From NCBI RefSeq assembly GCF_003675895.1, contig NZ_ML014754.1:111533-175532 (forward strand): 64,000 bases of DNA. Reading direction: 5' to 3'. How positions within the stretch are numbered: the first letter of the stretch is position 1; each line of letters begins with the position of its first letter. The stretch is from Parashewanella curva. Its GTDB lineage: Bacteria; Pseudomonadota; Gammaproteobacteria; Enterobacterales; Shewanellaceae. A model generated the notes under the pieces. That model did no database searches, was not told the origin of the DNA, and was given only the letters and a program-made list of their open reading frames with translations. Positions 1 to 8,896 of the stretch are shown piece after piece. The position numbers and the translations under genes are program-made.

Positions 1-204
1 AGAAGTACAAAATACTTGGAAAGAAGAAAGGCCACCCTTCGCTTTATCGCGGCTGATCTTCATTAAGTGAATAGAGTGCTTAAACTCTGTCAATTGAATT
101 AATTTAAGACCTAAGGTGAAATAAACACCAGCTCCGACAAGTGCGTAAACTAATAGTTTGCCCCACAATAATCCGTTCAAGAAATCAATAATGGTTTCTA
201 GCAT
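1..204 (-). CDS. Sodium:alanine/amino-acid symporter (AGCS family), N-terminal part
   Basis: Only the first 68 codons lie in the window; the rest runs off the left edge. The protein starts MLETIIDFLNGLLWGKLLVY and ends GGLSSFQVFCTS, matching the conserved N-terminus of AGCS (AlsT/DagA-type) transporters, in which the SSFQAF(C/S)TSLA segment leads into the first transport motif. These inner-membrane carriers import alanine, glycine or glutamine with Na+. The ATG at 204-202 is preceded by a purine-rich AAGGTAGAG ribosome binding site. The gene is divergent from phosphoketolase. Family assignment is firm; the exact substrate cannot be read from this part. Confidence 0.85.
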   Translation of the reverse strand, partial: MLETIIDFLNGLLWGKLLVYALVGAGVYFTLGLKLIQLTEFKHSIHLMKISRDKAKGGLSSFQVFCTS

Positions 205-689
205 CCAATCTCTACCTTGTATTACATCAAAGCCTCATAGCTTACTAAAAAAAGAGCCATACTCAAAATGACCACAGTTCAACCTAACACTTTCAATTTG
301 GCTCACTGTGACTTTTTTAAGCTTTCCTACTGACACTAGGTCGTTCAGTAGGTACCTTCAGCCTGTTATGTTTAATTCCTAAAACTCTCAACAAATGAAG
401 CCGTGATCCACCTCACATTTGTTGCTTTATACAACGATTTCATCTCGAATCTGGATATTGAATAAGCTAAAGTCGGCTTTCACACTAGGGATAGCTCTCG
501 GCATTACTCCATCCTCACAGCCTGCCAAAACCAAAACTTTCAAATGTGAGAGATAAGTAAAAAGTTTTTAATTATTTTCAACGTAATAATTAAAAATTGG
601 ATGTAAAGCACATTTTTGTAACTAAATTACAAATATTATAGCCACAGGTATTTAGTTGTATTCATCTCGTTTGCTCCAGTGAGGCTAAC
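205..689. other. Divergent intergenic region between symporter and phosphoketolase
   Basis: This 485-base AT-rich stretch separates two divergent genes and must hold both promoters. I see no open reading frame of note in it. It contains a good CRP-like palindrome at 402-417. The last 150 bases before the phosphoketolase gene are very AT-rich. A GAGG ribosome binding site stands about 7 bases before that gene's start. Confidence 0.6.
402..417. promoter_or_regulatory. Putative CRP (cAMP receptor protein) binding site
   Basis: The sequence CGTGATCCACCTCACA matches the consensus TGTGA-N6-TCACA at 9 of the 10 defined positions. It lies 198 bases upstream of the symporter start and 273 bases upstream of the phosphoketolase start, so it could act on either. 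That CRP controls carbon and amino-acid uptake genes is established for gammaproteobacteria; control here is inference. Confidence 0.5.
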
Positions 690-3056
690 ATGACCCAAGC
701 AAGAGAAATTACTGCTCTAAAAAAATTAGTAAGAGCATCAAACTTTCTAGCAACATCTCAAATTTATCTTAAAAAGAACGTCTTACACAAAAGACCTCTT
801 GAACATGGCGACATCAAACCGCGACTTTTAGGTCACTGGGGAACATGTCCCGGCATTAACTTCGTTTATGCACATGTAAATCGTCTTATTGTAAAAAACC
901 AACGTCCTTTCTTATACTTAGTTGGACCAGGCCACGGTTTCCCAGCTGTTCAAGCTAACTTATTCATTGAAGGCTCACTAAGCCACTACTACCCAGACAT
1001 CATTCCTTACAACGAAGACGGCATCGTCGATATTTGTAAGAAATTTTCAGCAGCATACGGTTATCCTTCACACGCTAACCCAGAAGCTCCTGGTCAAATT
1101 CTTGAAGGTGGTGAGCTAGGTTACTCTTTATCTGTTGGTTTTGGTGCGGTTCTAGATAACCCTAACCTAATCGCAACAGTGCTTGTTGGTGATGGTGAAG
1201 CCGAAACAGGTCCTCTAGCGGCATCTTGGTATGCAAACCGTCTTATCAACCCAGCGACTGATGGTGCAGTACTTCCTATCGTTCACATCAATGGTTATAA
1301 GATTTCTGGCCCTACTCGTATGGGTCGTATGAGCCACGAAGAGTTAGATCTTGAATTCCGTGGTCTTGGTTATCACCCAATCATTGTGGACGATCAAGAA
1401 GAAGGTGACGTGTATGTAACTATGGCTGAGGCTATGGACAAAGCATACGAAATCATCAATGACGTTCAAACTCGTGCTCGTAACGGTGAAGATGTAGAAA
1501 AACCACGTTGGCCTGTAATCTTAATGCGTACAGCTAAAGGTTGGACTGGTGTTTCTGAAGACAACGGTAACAAGCTTGAAGGCAACTGTGACTCTCACCA
1601 AGTTATCGTTAACAAGTGTGCGACGAATAAAGAACACCTTGAAGCATTAGATGCTTGGTTAGCAAGCTACAAGTTCGATGAGCTATATAAGCAAGACGCT
1701 CATGGTCATTTAACTTTCGATAAAGACATTCAGTCTTTACTTCCACCAAAAGAGTTATGCTGTGGTCGTCAACACCTAAGCTATGGCGGTGAAGTTGTTC
1801 GCGCACTGAACAACCCAGATCTAAACAAGCTATCTTATGGTCCAGAAGTACCTCGCGGTCACCGTGGCTTCTCGATGAACAAGATGGGTGAGTGGATGCG
1901 TGAAGCGTTTAAGCTAAACCGCGATCAACGTAACCTACGTATCTTCAGCCCTGACGAAACATACTCTAACCAGCTTCAAGCGGTATTCGAAGAAACTGAC
2001 CGTGCATGGCAGTGGCCTATCGAAGAATGGGATAAAGACATGGCTCGTGATGGTCGTGTACTAGAACTACTTTCTGAAAACTTACTGTTCGGGATGCTTC
2101 ACGGCTACACAGTAACGGGTCGTCACGGTATGTTCCCAACTTATGAGTCTTTCTCACAAGTTATTTCTTCAATGGCTGACCAATACTGTAAATACGTTTA
2201 TGCAAGCCAAGGTGTACATTTCCGTAAGCCTTTACCATCTTGCAACGTAGTATTGTCTTCACTACTAGAGCGTCAAGATCACAACGGTTACTCTCACCAA
2301 AACCCATCGTTCTTAGGTGCGATGCTAGAGAAACACCCTAAGATCACTTCTGCATACTTACCAGCGGATGCAAACAGCACTCTGGTATATACAGAAAAAG
2401 CATATGCAGGTCGTGACAAGCTAAACATTCTAGTTGCTGGTAAGAAAGAACTTCCTCAATGGTTGAACCTAGAAGAAGCTCGTAAGCAAGCTGCTGATGG
2501 TGTAATGGTTTGGGACTTCGCTTCTGACGAAAACCCAGATGTAATTCTAGCGGCATGTGGTGACTATGTAACTCAAGAAGCCATGGCTGCTCTAGTACTT
2601 ATCCGTGAAATGCTTCCACGTGTACGTGTTCGTTTCGTGAGCGTTACTGAACTAACTTCAAGCGGTCTAGGTAGCCCAGAGTTCCAAGCTAAACCTTGGC
2701 TAATGGATGAAATCTTTACTGAAGATAAAGGTGTTGTATTCAACTATCACGGTTATCCAAACACCATTAAGAAACTTATCTTTGATTACAAAGGTTGTAA
2801 GCGTTTCCGTATTAAAGGTTACGAAGAAGAAGGTTCTACTACAACTCCATTCGATATGGGTGTACGTAACGGTACTTCTCGTTTCCACTTAGTCATTGAT
2901 ATGGCTTACAAGTTGTTCCAACAAGGTGTTATCGACGAGCCACAGCATGTTGATATCACCACAGATATGTTGCAGCGTCTTGTTGACCATAACAACTACA
3001 TCAAAGTACACGGTGTGGATCCTAAGCACATCGAAGACTGGGTGTGGACTCGCTAA
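690..3056 (+). CDS. xfp: Phosphoketolase (xylulose-5-phosphate/fructose-6-phosphate)
   Basis: This 788-residue thiamine-diphosphate enzyme cleaves xylulose 5-phosphate (and often fructose 6-phosphate) with phosphate to acetyl phosphate plus glyceraldehyde 3-phosphate or erythrose 4-phosphate. Length and motifs match the XFP family: GHWGTCPG near residues 48-55, GPGHG near 79-83, YPSHANPEAPG at about 125-135 and the ThDP-binding GDGEAETGP at about 167-175. The histidines in the first three motifs correspond to the catalytic histidines of bifidobacterial enzymes. The start follows a GAGG ribosome binding site. It is monocistronic, with an intrinsic terminator right after the stop, and lies close to talB and pgi, whose substrates overlap with its own. 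Confidence 0.96.
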   Translation: MTQAREITALKKLVRASNFLATSQIYLKKNVLHKRPLEHGDIKPRLLGHWGTCPGINFVYAHVNRLIVKNQRPFLYLVGPGHGFPAVQANLFIEGSLSHYYPDIIPYNEDGIVDICKKFSAAYGYPSHANPEAPGQILEGGELGYSLSVGFGAVLDNPNLIATVLVGDGEAETGPLAASWYANRLINPATDGAVLPIVHINGYKISGPTRMGRMSHEELDLEFRGLGYHPIIVDDQEEGDVYVTMAEAMDKAYEIINDVQTRARNGEDVEKPRWPVILMRTAKGWTGVSEDNGNKLEGNCDSHQVIVNKCATNKEHLEALDAWLASYKFDELYKQDAHGHLTFDKDIQSLLPPKELCCGRQHLSYGGEVVRALNNPDLNKLSYGPEVPRGHRGFSMNKMGEWMREAFKLNRDQRNLRIFSPDETYSNQLQAVFEETDRAWQWPIEEWDKDMARDGRVLELLSENLLFGMLHGYTVTGRHGMFPTYESFSQVISSMADQYCKYVYASQGVHFRKPLPSCNVVLSSLLERQDHNGYSHQNPSFLGAMLEKHPKITSAYLPADANSTLVYTEKAYAGRDKLNILVAGKKELPQWLNLEEARKQAADGVMVWDFASDENPDVILAACGDYVTQEAMAALVLIREMLPRVRVRFVSVTELTSSGLGSPEFQAKPWLMDEIFTEDKGVVFNYHGYPNTIKKLIFDYKGCKRFRIKGYEEEGSTTTPFDMGVRNGTSRFHLVIDMAYKLFQQGVIDEPQHVDITTDMLQRLVDHNNYIKVHGVDPKHIEDWVWTR

Positions 3057-3080
3057 TCTAAGCGCATTCGCTTTAATGGC

Positions 3081-3116
3081 AAAAAGGCCGTCAGTATAAG
3101 CTTGACGGCCTTTTTT
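3081..3116 (+). terminator. Intrinsic terminator after phosphoketolase, probably bidirectional
   Basis: Arms GGCCGTCA (3086-3093) and TGACGGCC (3103-3110) form a perfect 8-bp stem followed by six T. Five A precede the stem, giving a T run on the minus strand too, so it can also end the converging 3135-4601 gene. Confidence 0.9.
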
Positions 3117-3134
3117 ATAATATTAGATCTAATT

Positions 3135-4601
3135 TTAATTCCATTTTGCCCAATTAAAAACAAAAACCGTACCTACTTTAGGTGCATATTTCCCTGTTGC
3201 GGGTTGACCATTATGCAGTTTAAGAAATGCGTATTTTCCTCGAGGATCATGCCAACCAAGGTAGCCATCTCTAATAACTAATTTACCGCTAAGGTCGGTT
3301 GAAAACCAACGAACAGAACTTCCATACCAGACTTTATCGCCATTAGCGATGTCTTTTAAACTGATATTTTGCGCTGTTTTATCTTCACCGTGTAGTTTAT
3401 TTAGTGGCTTTAACTCTATACGACCCTCTTTATCATACTTGCTTACAATATAAAATCGCTGTTTATGAAATTCTGGCTGTTCCAAGGGCTTAGGATCAAA
3501 ATAACGATTCCCTTGGGAAGTATTGACGTGAGTGATGAGCGAAACAATTTCGCGGTCTAACTCTGACACTCTAACATTGGGTTTGTTAGGTTGCTTTTTA
3601 ATCGTTCCAAAATCGCTTTGATAAGGATATCTTGCACTCATGTATAAAGAGGGTTCATACCAACCAGAACTTAGCCCTTTTCCAAAGATGTCATCACCAA
3701 GAATGACCGTACTCGGTAAATACCCAAGAGGTAAAGCATAAACGCTTCCAGGTGCATGACCTAGTTCTATCTCTTCATATGTCTGGAAAAAAATGCTATT
3801 CCGTTTGGGATCTGAATAAATTTTATTTGATGATCTTTGTTGAGGTCTAACGTAATCATTGACATATGAAACTAAGTGATTTGTTGTATATGTTCCTTCT
3901 TTTTTTTGCTTAACTTTATTGCTTTTTAAAGCATAAAAAAAGTTTCTTACTGGATATGAATCAGGAATATCGATCCTACCTGTTCGTACTCTAACGTCAT
4001 TAAAATATGTTTCCCCTTCAATATAAATGTGAGTTTTATAATTAATATTGACAATCTCAACAGGTATAGATGTCTTAGTTATTTCTTCAGCAACACCACT
4101 AATAATATTTTGATTCCCATCAATTAAAAAAATGTCATAGAATCTGGAACCTTCAAGGTCAACCCTATCTGCTCGATTTTTGAAAGGCGTATCAATGACG
4201 AAACTTTTGAAATCAACTTTTATCCGACGAATTCTTTGCCCCTGCCTGAACACATCACTAACGATATCATCGTATAATATTTCCCCTCCCAACACAGCCC
4301 CCTCACCTGAAACAGATGCTGTTTCAGCACCTAGATCATAGGGAGATATTCTTATTTCTTTTTTTGATCTTCTCTCCCTTAAAAGCAAACCGTATCTTGG
4401 TAATGTATCTATGTTATTAACCCTAAAAAAACCAAGTGTTTTGTTTATCTTAACGGTCGATTGCCTTTGGTTTTTTATCCCTATCTCTAATAGAATACCT
4501 CCATCTACTTTAGCTGCATCTTGCCCTTCACCTGCTATAGTTGATGCAGAAATGCAAACTAATATCACTAATGAAACTATTCGTATTACTTGACTGTACA
4601 T
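3135..4601 (-). CDS. Secreted protein of unknown function (488 aa)
   Basis: I do not recognise this family. The reading frame stays open to 4679, but the ATG at 4601 is the better start: it follows an AAGGACGAG ribosome binding site and begins a classic Sec signal peptide (MYSQVIRIVSLVILVCISAS, with likely cleavage after STIA). The mature protein is mostly polar with alternating hydrophobic and charged residues suggesting beta structure, no cysteine pattern and no membrane segment. Tyr/Trp-rich stretches occur near the C-terminus (KVWYGSSVRWFS, GYLGWHDPRGKY). It converges on phosphoketolase and has a MITE upstream. A periplasmic or extracellular location is likely; the role is unknown. Confidence 0.7.
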   Translation of the reverse strand: MYSQVIRIVSLVILVCISASTIAGEGQDAAKVDGGILLEIGIKNQRQSTVKINKTLGFFRVNNIDTLPRYGLLLRERRSKKEIRISPYDLGAETASVSGEGAVLGGEILYDDIVSDVFRQGQRIRRIKVDFKSFVIDTPFKNRADRVDLEGSRFYDIFLIDGNQNIISGVAEEITKTSIPVEIVNINYKTHIYIEGETYFNDVRVRTGRIDIPDSYPVRNFFYALKSNKVKQKKEGTYTTNHLVSYVNDYVRPQQRSSNKIYSDPKRNSIFFQTYEEIELGHAPGSVYALPLGYLPSTVILGDDIFGKGLSSGWYEPSLYMSARYPYQSDFGTIKKQPNKPNVRVSELDREIVSLITHVNTSQGNRYFDPKPLEQPEFHKQRFYIVSKYDKEGRIELKPLNKLHGEDKTAQNISLKDIANGDKVWYGSSVRWFSTDLSGKLVIRDGYLGWHDPRGKYAFLKLHNGQPATGKYAPKVGTVFVFNWAKWN

Positions 4602-4739
4602 AACTCGTCCTTGCCCATAGTTATAACTAACGTTAACTATAGACAAAAGAATTCCGCTAAGCAGATACGAAAAGCACATAGCTTAATATTTAACGAAGTT
4701 CAGTACGTATATTTTCTTCACTCTGTAGTTTTCTCAACC

Positions 4740-5005
4740 TAGGGCGTGTTGATCTTTCAGGATTAAATTTTGTGCTATTTGAGCACTTTTCTGTTCAAGG
4801 CGTGAGCAGTGAAGCTTAGTCAACTCAGAGAGCTGCTCACAACAAAGAACAGGAAGTGCTCAAAAGCATCGAAGACAACGTAAATTGGTCACTTCTGCTG
4901 CGTTATCGTCTGTTTATGTGGGGCAGCCACACTTCACAAACTCTGCCTTGCATAAGATAACCAATTTATCGCTGCAAAAATAAACACGAAAGATCAACAC
5001 GCCCT
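4740..5005. mobile_element. MITE-like element with perfect terminal inverted repeats (copy 1)
   Basis: The ends AGGGCGTGTTGATCTTTC (4741-4758) and its exact complement (4988-5005) are perfect 18-bp inverted repeats; with flanking bases the match grows to CTAGGGCG...CGCCCTAG. The roughly 265-bp interior has no coding sequence but carries an internal inverted repeat (GAGCACTTTTCTGTTC against GAACAGGAAGTGCTC). A diverged copy lies in opposite orientation at 31966-32190. The flanking TA/CTAG could be a target duplication. This looks like a non-autonomous element moved by an unidentified transposase. Confidence 0.8.
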
Positions 5006-5083
5006 AGAATACAAAAACGATTTAAGCCAAGCATCTTGAAATCCACTTATGATAAAATTCGACTTTTGTATCAATCTAATTTT

Positions 5084-5524
5084 ATGGATTTTTTAGTTGA
5101 TTTTGGGTATGCAGGACTGTTTTCTGCCGCATTTTTAGCCGCTACGATACTCCCCCTTGGCTCAGAAGTTATTTTGGTTTCTTTATTGATATCAGGGTTA
5201 TCACCGACAGCATTAGTCGTTGTAGCCAGCATAGGTAATGTTCTTGGTTCTTACACCAACTATCTTATCGGTGCATATCTTTCCCAAAGCAAAGCGCAAC
5301 GTTGGCTAAAAATCTCAGACAAAGAACTTGAGCAAGCTCAACAAAGATTTAAAAAATACGGTACTTTATCGTTGTGTTTTGCATGGTTGCCTGTCATAGG
5401 TGATCCTCTAACATTAATTGCGGGAGTATTAAGAGTTAAATTACTTCACTTCTTCACACTCGTCACAATAGGAAAAGCAGGTCGTTATTGTGTTTTAGCC
5501 TATTTAACGTTATACGCCCTTTAA
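5084..5524 (+). CDS. yqaA: YqaA-type inner-membrane protein (DedA/SNARE-associated family)
   Basis: About 146 residues from the ATG at 5084 align in length and content with E. coli YqaA: an N-terminal hydrophobic helix, the ATILPLGSEVILV segment (E. coli has TLLPGNSEVVLV), GNVLGSYTNYLIG, a basic amphipathic RFKKYG segment, and WLPVIGDPLTLIAG followed by a final helix. The open frame extends to a TTG at 5036, which would add 16 residues; neither start has a clear ribosome binding site, and the family length favours 5084. DedA-related proteins are implicated in lipid carrier translocation; the YqaA role is unknown. The MITE sits just upstream and may supply or disrupt its promoter. Confidence 0.75.
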   Translation: MDFLVDFGYAGLFSAAFLAATILPLGSEVILVSLLISGLSPTALVVVASIGNVLGSYTNYLIGAYLSQSKAQRWLKISDKELEQAQQRFKKYGTLSLCFAWLPVIGDPLTLIAGVLRVKLLHFFTLVTIGKAGRYCVLAYLTLYAL

Positions 5525-5561
5525 CCCAGAGACTATATGGCCTCTAGTTTACTTCTCCCTC

Positions 5562-5601
5562 CTAAAGCAAAAATGTAAATAAAGTTACATTTTTGCTTTA
5601 G
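5562..5601. terminator. Perfect 17-bp AT-rich hairpin after yqaA
   Basis: CTAAAGCAAAAATGTAA (5562-5578) and its exact complement (5585-5601) are separated by a 6-base loop. The stem is rich in A:T, and each arm supplies internal A/T runs. It may act as a factor-independent terminator in either direction, though no T run follows the stem. Confidence 0.55.
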
Positions 5602-5728
5602 AATGCGCATTAGCTGCCACAGAAATTATCTATTTCAAGTATTTTTAGTAATTTAATTTCAAGATATTGGAATTTACTTTAAAATAGTTTTTAATACTGA
5701 AAACTCTTTTTATGTTAAGAAGTATCTC

Positions 5729-6685
5729 ATGACAAACAGCTTAGAACAGCTAAAGCAACACACCACTGTAGTTGCCGATACTGGTGATATTGAAAGTATC
5801 AAACGATACCAACCAGAAGATGCCACCACCAACCCATCACTTATTTTAAAAGCATCTGAAATTCCACAGTATGCGAATTTAATTGAAGACGCCGTAAATT
5901 GGGCAAAATCTCAAAGTGGTAACCTTGAGCAACAAATTGAAGATGCTGCTGATAAACTGGCAGTCAACATCGGTGTTGAAATTCTTAAATATGTACCAGG
6001 CCGCATGTCTACCGAAGTAGACGCACATCTGTCTTTTGATAAAGAAGCATCTATCGCTAAAGCTCATAAGCTTATCAAGCTATATCAAGATGCTGGTATC
6101 GATAAGTCTCGTATCCTTATCAAACTTGCTTCAACTTGGGAAGGCATTGCTGCTGCTAAGGAACTTGAGCAAGAAGGCATTAACTGTAACTTAACGTTAT
6201 TGTTTAGCTTTGCTCAAGCTAGAGCTTGTGCTGAAGCAGATGTATATCTGATCTCACCTTTTGTCGGTCGTATTTTAGATTGGTACAAAAAAGCACATCA
6301 AAAAGACTATACAGCTCAAGAAGATCCTGGAGTTCAATCTGTTACTGAAATTTACCAGTACTACAAAGAACATGGCTACAACACTATTGTAATGGGTGCT
6401 AGCTTCCGTAACACTGGGGAAATCTTAGAGTTGGCAGGCTGTGATCGTCTCACTATCGGTCCTTCACTATTAGAAGAGCTTACAAATTCAGAACTTACAG
6501 TTGAACGCAAGCTAAGCCCTGTTGAAGCCAGTAAAAAAGAACCTACACAACTTACTGAAGCAGAGTTCCGTTGGCAGTTTAACCAAGATGCTATGGCGGT
6601 TGAAAAACTGGCAGAAGGCATTAGAAACTTTGCGATAGATCAAGACAAGCTTGAAGTGATGCTTAAATCTAAGTTACAAGCTTAA
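5729..6685 (+). CDS. talB: Transaldolase
   Basis: The 318-residue enzyme transfers a dihydroxyacetone unit between sedoheptulose 7-phosphate and glyceraldehyde 3-phosphate in the non-oxidative pentose phosphate pathway. It has the class I transaldolase length and motifs: DATTNPSLI at about residues 31-39 and [13 protein letters not shown], whose Lys132 is the Schiff-base lysine of E. coli TalB. The ATG at 5729 follows AAGAAG. A terminator follows, then pgi 108 bases further on, an order also found in Shewanella. Cytoplasmic; assignment secure. Confidence 0.97.
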   Translation: MTNSLEQLKQHTTVVADTGDIESIKRYQPEDATTNPSLILKASEIPQYANLIEDAVNWAKSQSGNLEQQIEDAADKLAVNIGVEILKYVPGRMSTEVDAHLSFDKEASIAKAHKLIKLYQDAGIDKSRILIKLASTWEGIAAAKELEQEGINCNLTLLFSFAQARACAEADVYLISPFVGRILDWYKKAHQKDYTAQEDPGVQSVTEIYQYYKEHGYNTIVMGASFRNTGEILELAGCDRLTIGPSLLEELTNSELTVERKLSPVEASKKEPTQLTEAEFRWQFNQDAMAVEKLAEGIRNFAIDQDKLEVMLKSKLQA

Positions 6686-6701
6686 AAAACTATAAAATAC
6701 T

Positions 6702-6730
6702 CAGGCGACTTAGGTCGCCTGTTTTATTTA
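6702..6730 (+). terminator. Intrinsic terminator between talB and pgi
   Basis: CAGGCGAC (6702-6709), loop TTAG, GTCGCCTG (6714-6721), then TTTTATTTATT. Confidence 0.85.
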
Positions 6731-6793
6731 TTCTACATAACTAATTTAACAGTTATTAAATCCTAAACGGACTTAACTCAGGAGAAGCGTTAC

Positions 6794-8431
6794 ATGTCCC
6801 ATCTAACCGAATCTTCAGCTTGGCAAGCTCTTTCATCTCATCAGCCAAGCATCAAGCATATGCGTGAGTTATTTAAAGAAGATCCACAACGTTTTGAAAA
6901 AATGTCTTTAAAAAGCTGTGGCTTCTTATTCGACTATTCTAAAAACCGTCTCGATGATAAAGCGCTCGAACTTCTTATTGAATTAGCTAACTCAGCTAAT
7001 CTCCCAGCAAAAATAAAAGCCATGTTCGCTGGTGAAGCCATTAATACCACAGAAAATCGAGCGGTATTGCACACAGCACTTCGCGCAGATTCAAATGCAG
7101 ACATTCGAGTCAACGGTGAAAACATTGTTCCTGAAGTTCAACAAACACTGGCTAAAATGGAGCAATTTGTTGCTGACGTTCACCAAGGTACTTGGAAAGG
7201 TCACACAGGTAAAACCATCACAGACATCGTAAGTATCGGTATCGGCGGTTCATTCTTAGGCCCAAAAATCGCATCTCAAGCGCTTCGCCCATTTTGGACT
7301 GGCCACCTTAACTGCCACTTTGTGGCCAACGTAGATGCCACTTCAATCGTTGAAAAGCTAAAAGGGTTAGATCCTGAAACTACATTGTTCGTTATGTCTT
7401 CTAAGTCGTTTTCGACTCAAGAAACATTAACTAATACCTTATCAGCAAGAAAATGGCTGTTGGATTCTGGCGCTGAGCAATCAGCAGTAGCAAAACACTT
7501 TGTTGCGATTACGTCGAACGTACCCAAAGCCACCGAGTTTGGTATCGATGCCAATAACATTTTCCCTATGTGGGACTGGGTTGGCGGTCGCTACTCCATG
7601 TGGTCTGCTATCGGCTTACCAGTAGCGCTGTTAATCGGCTTTAATGCGTTTAGAGAGCTTCTAGCTGGTGCTGCTGAAATGGATGAGCATTTTGCAACTC
7701 AGCCATTAGAGCAAAACATGCCTGTATTAATGGGAATGATTTCTTTGTGGTACAGCAATTTCTACGGTAGCCAGTCACAAGTCGTATTGACTTACGATCA
7801 CTACTTACGCGGCTTACCAGCCTATATTCAACAGTTGGATATGGAAAGTAACGGTAAATCTGTAAACCTTGCAGGTGACGAACTTGATTACACCACAGGC
7901 CCAATAATTTGGGGTGGTGAAGGTACAAATGGCCAACATGCTTATCACCAGTTAATCCACCAAGGTACTGCGTTAATTCCCGCTGATTTCATCATGCCAT
8001 TAAACAGCCATAACCCACTTGGCGAACATCACGCTCAGTTGGCCTCTAACTGTTTTGGCCAAACTCAAGCCTTGATGCAAGGCCGTACATATGAAGAATC
8101 ATTGGCAGAATTAGCAAACTCATCACTATCTGATGCAGAAAAAGATGTAATAGCTAAACACAAGGTTATGCCAGGGAATCGCCCTAGCAACACCATTTTG
8201 ATGGATAAACTTACACCTAAGACGCTGGGTTCACTGATTGCACTTTATGAACACAGAACGTTTGTTCAAGGCGCTATTTGGGATATCAACTCATTTGATC
8301 AATGGGGTGTAGAACTAGGCAAAGTACTTGGTGTGAACGTATTAGCTGAACTTAACCCATCTAATCAATGCAATAAATTTGATGCATCTACTAATGCACT
8401 TATAAACTGCTTCAATAGTAATCAAATCTAG
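6794..8431 (+). CDS. pgi: Glucose-6-phosphate isomerase
   Basis: The 545-residue protein interconverts glucose 6-phosphate and fructose 6-phosphate. It has the full-length bacterial Pgi layout with the SIS-fold phosphate-binding stretch [20 protein letters not shown], the [14 protein letters not shown] motif, and the active-site [20 protein letters not shown] in which Glu376 corresponds to the proton-transfer glutamate. The ribosome binding site is AGGAG, 9 bases upstream. With talB and phosphoketolase nearby it forms a small central-carbon cluster that handles fructose 6-phosphate. It ends at its own terminator. Confidence 0.97.
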   Translation: MSHLTESSAWQALSSHQPSIKHMRELFKEDPQRFEKMSLKSCGFLFDYSKNRLDDKALELLIELANSANLPAKIKAMFAGEAINTTENRAVLHTALRADSNADIRVNGENIVPEVQQTLAKMEQFVADVHQGTWKGHTGKTITDIVSIGIGGSFLGPKIASQALRPFWTGHLNCHFVANVDATSIVEKLKGLDPETTLFVMSSKSFSTQETLTNTLSARKWLLDSGAEQSAVAKHFVAITSNVPKATEFGIDANNIFPMWDWVGGRYSMWSAIGLPVALLIGFNAFRELLAGAAEMDEHFATQPLEQNMPVLMGMISLWYSNFYGSQSQVVLTYDHYLRGLPAYIQQLDMESNGKSVNLAGDELDYTTGPIIWGGEGTNGQHAYHQLIHQGTALIPADFIMPLNSHNPLGEHHAQLASNCFGQTQALMQGRTYEESLAELANSSLSDAEKDVIAKHKVMPGNRPSNTILMDKLTPKTLGSLIALYEHRTFVQGAIWDINSFDQWGVELGKVLGVNVLAELNPSNQCNKFDASTNALINCFNSNQI

Positions 8432-8442
8432 CTTTTCTTTTA

Positions 8443-8466
8443 GGCGCTCAATCGAGCGCCTTTTTT
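8443..8466 (+). terminator. Intrinsic terminator after pgi
   Basis: GGCGCTC (8443-8449), AATC loop, GAGCGCC (8454-8460), then six T. Confidence 0.92.
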
Positions 8467-8624
8467 AGGCTCAACTCGCTCCTGTCATTTTAAAGTAATA
8501 ATTACCTATTAGATTGTCCCTAAGTCAGAACAATAAAATTTAACAAAATGAAAACAAAGTATTTGCACTAATCATACAAATCATGATATCTATGAATTGT
8601 TCGATCAAACAACAGGAGGTTGCT

Positions 8625-8810
8625 ATGGGACAGTTGGATTATGCGAGCGTATTGGACAACGTTGTTGAAAGACCTACAAGAACGAAAAGCTCTAATAAAA
8701 AGCGCAAATGGCGTGAAATCGAAACCCTAAAAGATAAACATAAGCTATTAAAAGAACTCAAAGAAATAGATAATAACTTTCAGTTGGATTACAACGATAT
8801 CCTAGCTTAA
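8625..8810 (+). CDS. Small basic DUF3545-family protein
   Basis: A 61-residue protein starting MGQLDYASVLDNVVERPTRT and carrying the conserved KKRKWREIETLKDKHKLLKEL core. This matches the DUF3545 family of short, charged proteins common in Shewanella and Vibrio; function unknown. The open frame begins at 8583, but a textbook AGGAGG ribosome binding site at 8614-8619 fixes the start at 8625. The C-terminal half is predicted to be one long charged helix. It is a single gene with its own terminator. Confidence 0.8.
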   Translation: MGQLDYASVLDNVVERPTRTKSSNKKRKWREIETLKDKHKLLKELKEIDNNFQLDYNDILA

Positions 8811-8830
8811 TACCTTTCTAGTAACCCCAA

Positions 8831-8854
8831 AGAGCGCCCACTGGCGCTCTTTTT
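8831..8854 (+). terminator. Intrinsic terminator after the DUF3545 gene
   Basis: AGAGCGCC (8831-8838), CACT loop, GGCGCTCT (8843-8850), then a T run. Confidence 0.92.
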
Positions 8855-8896
8855 GATTTGTGTTATCATCCACACAAAATCAAATCCGGAGTAAAT

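Noticed and set aside
5036..5083. TTG at 5036 as start of yqaA
   Set aside because: It adds 16 polar residues absent from the family; length and alignment favour the ATG at 5084.
7650..7928. 92-codon minus-strand frame within pgi
   Set aside because: Antisense shadow of a highly conserved enzyme, with no ribosome binding site.
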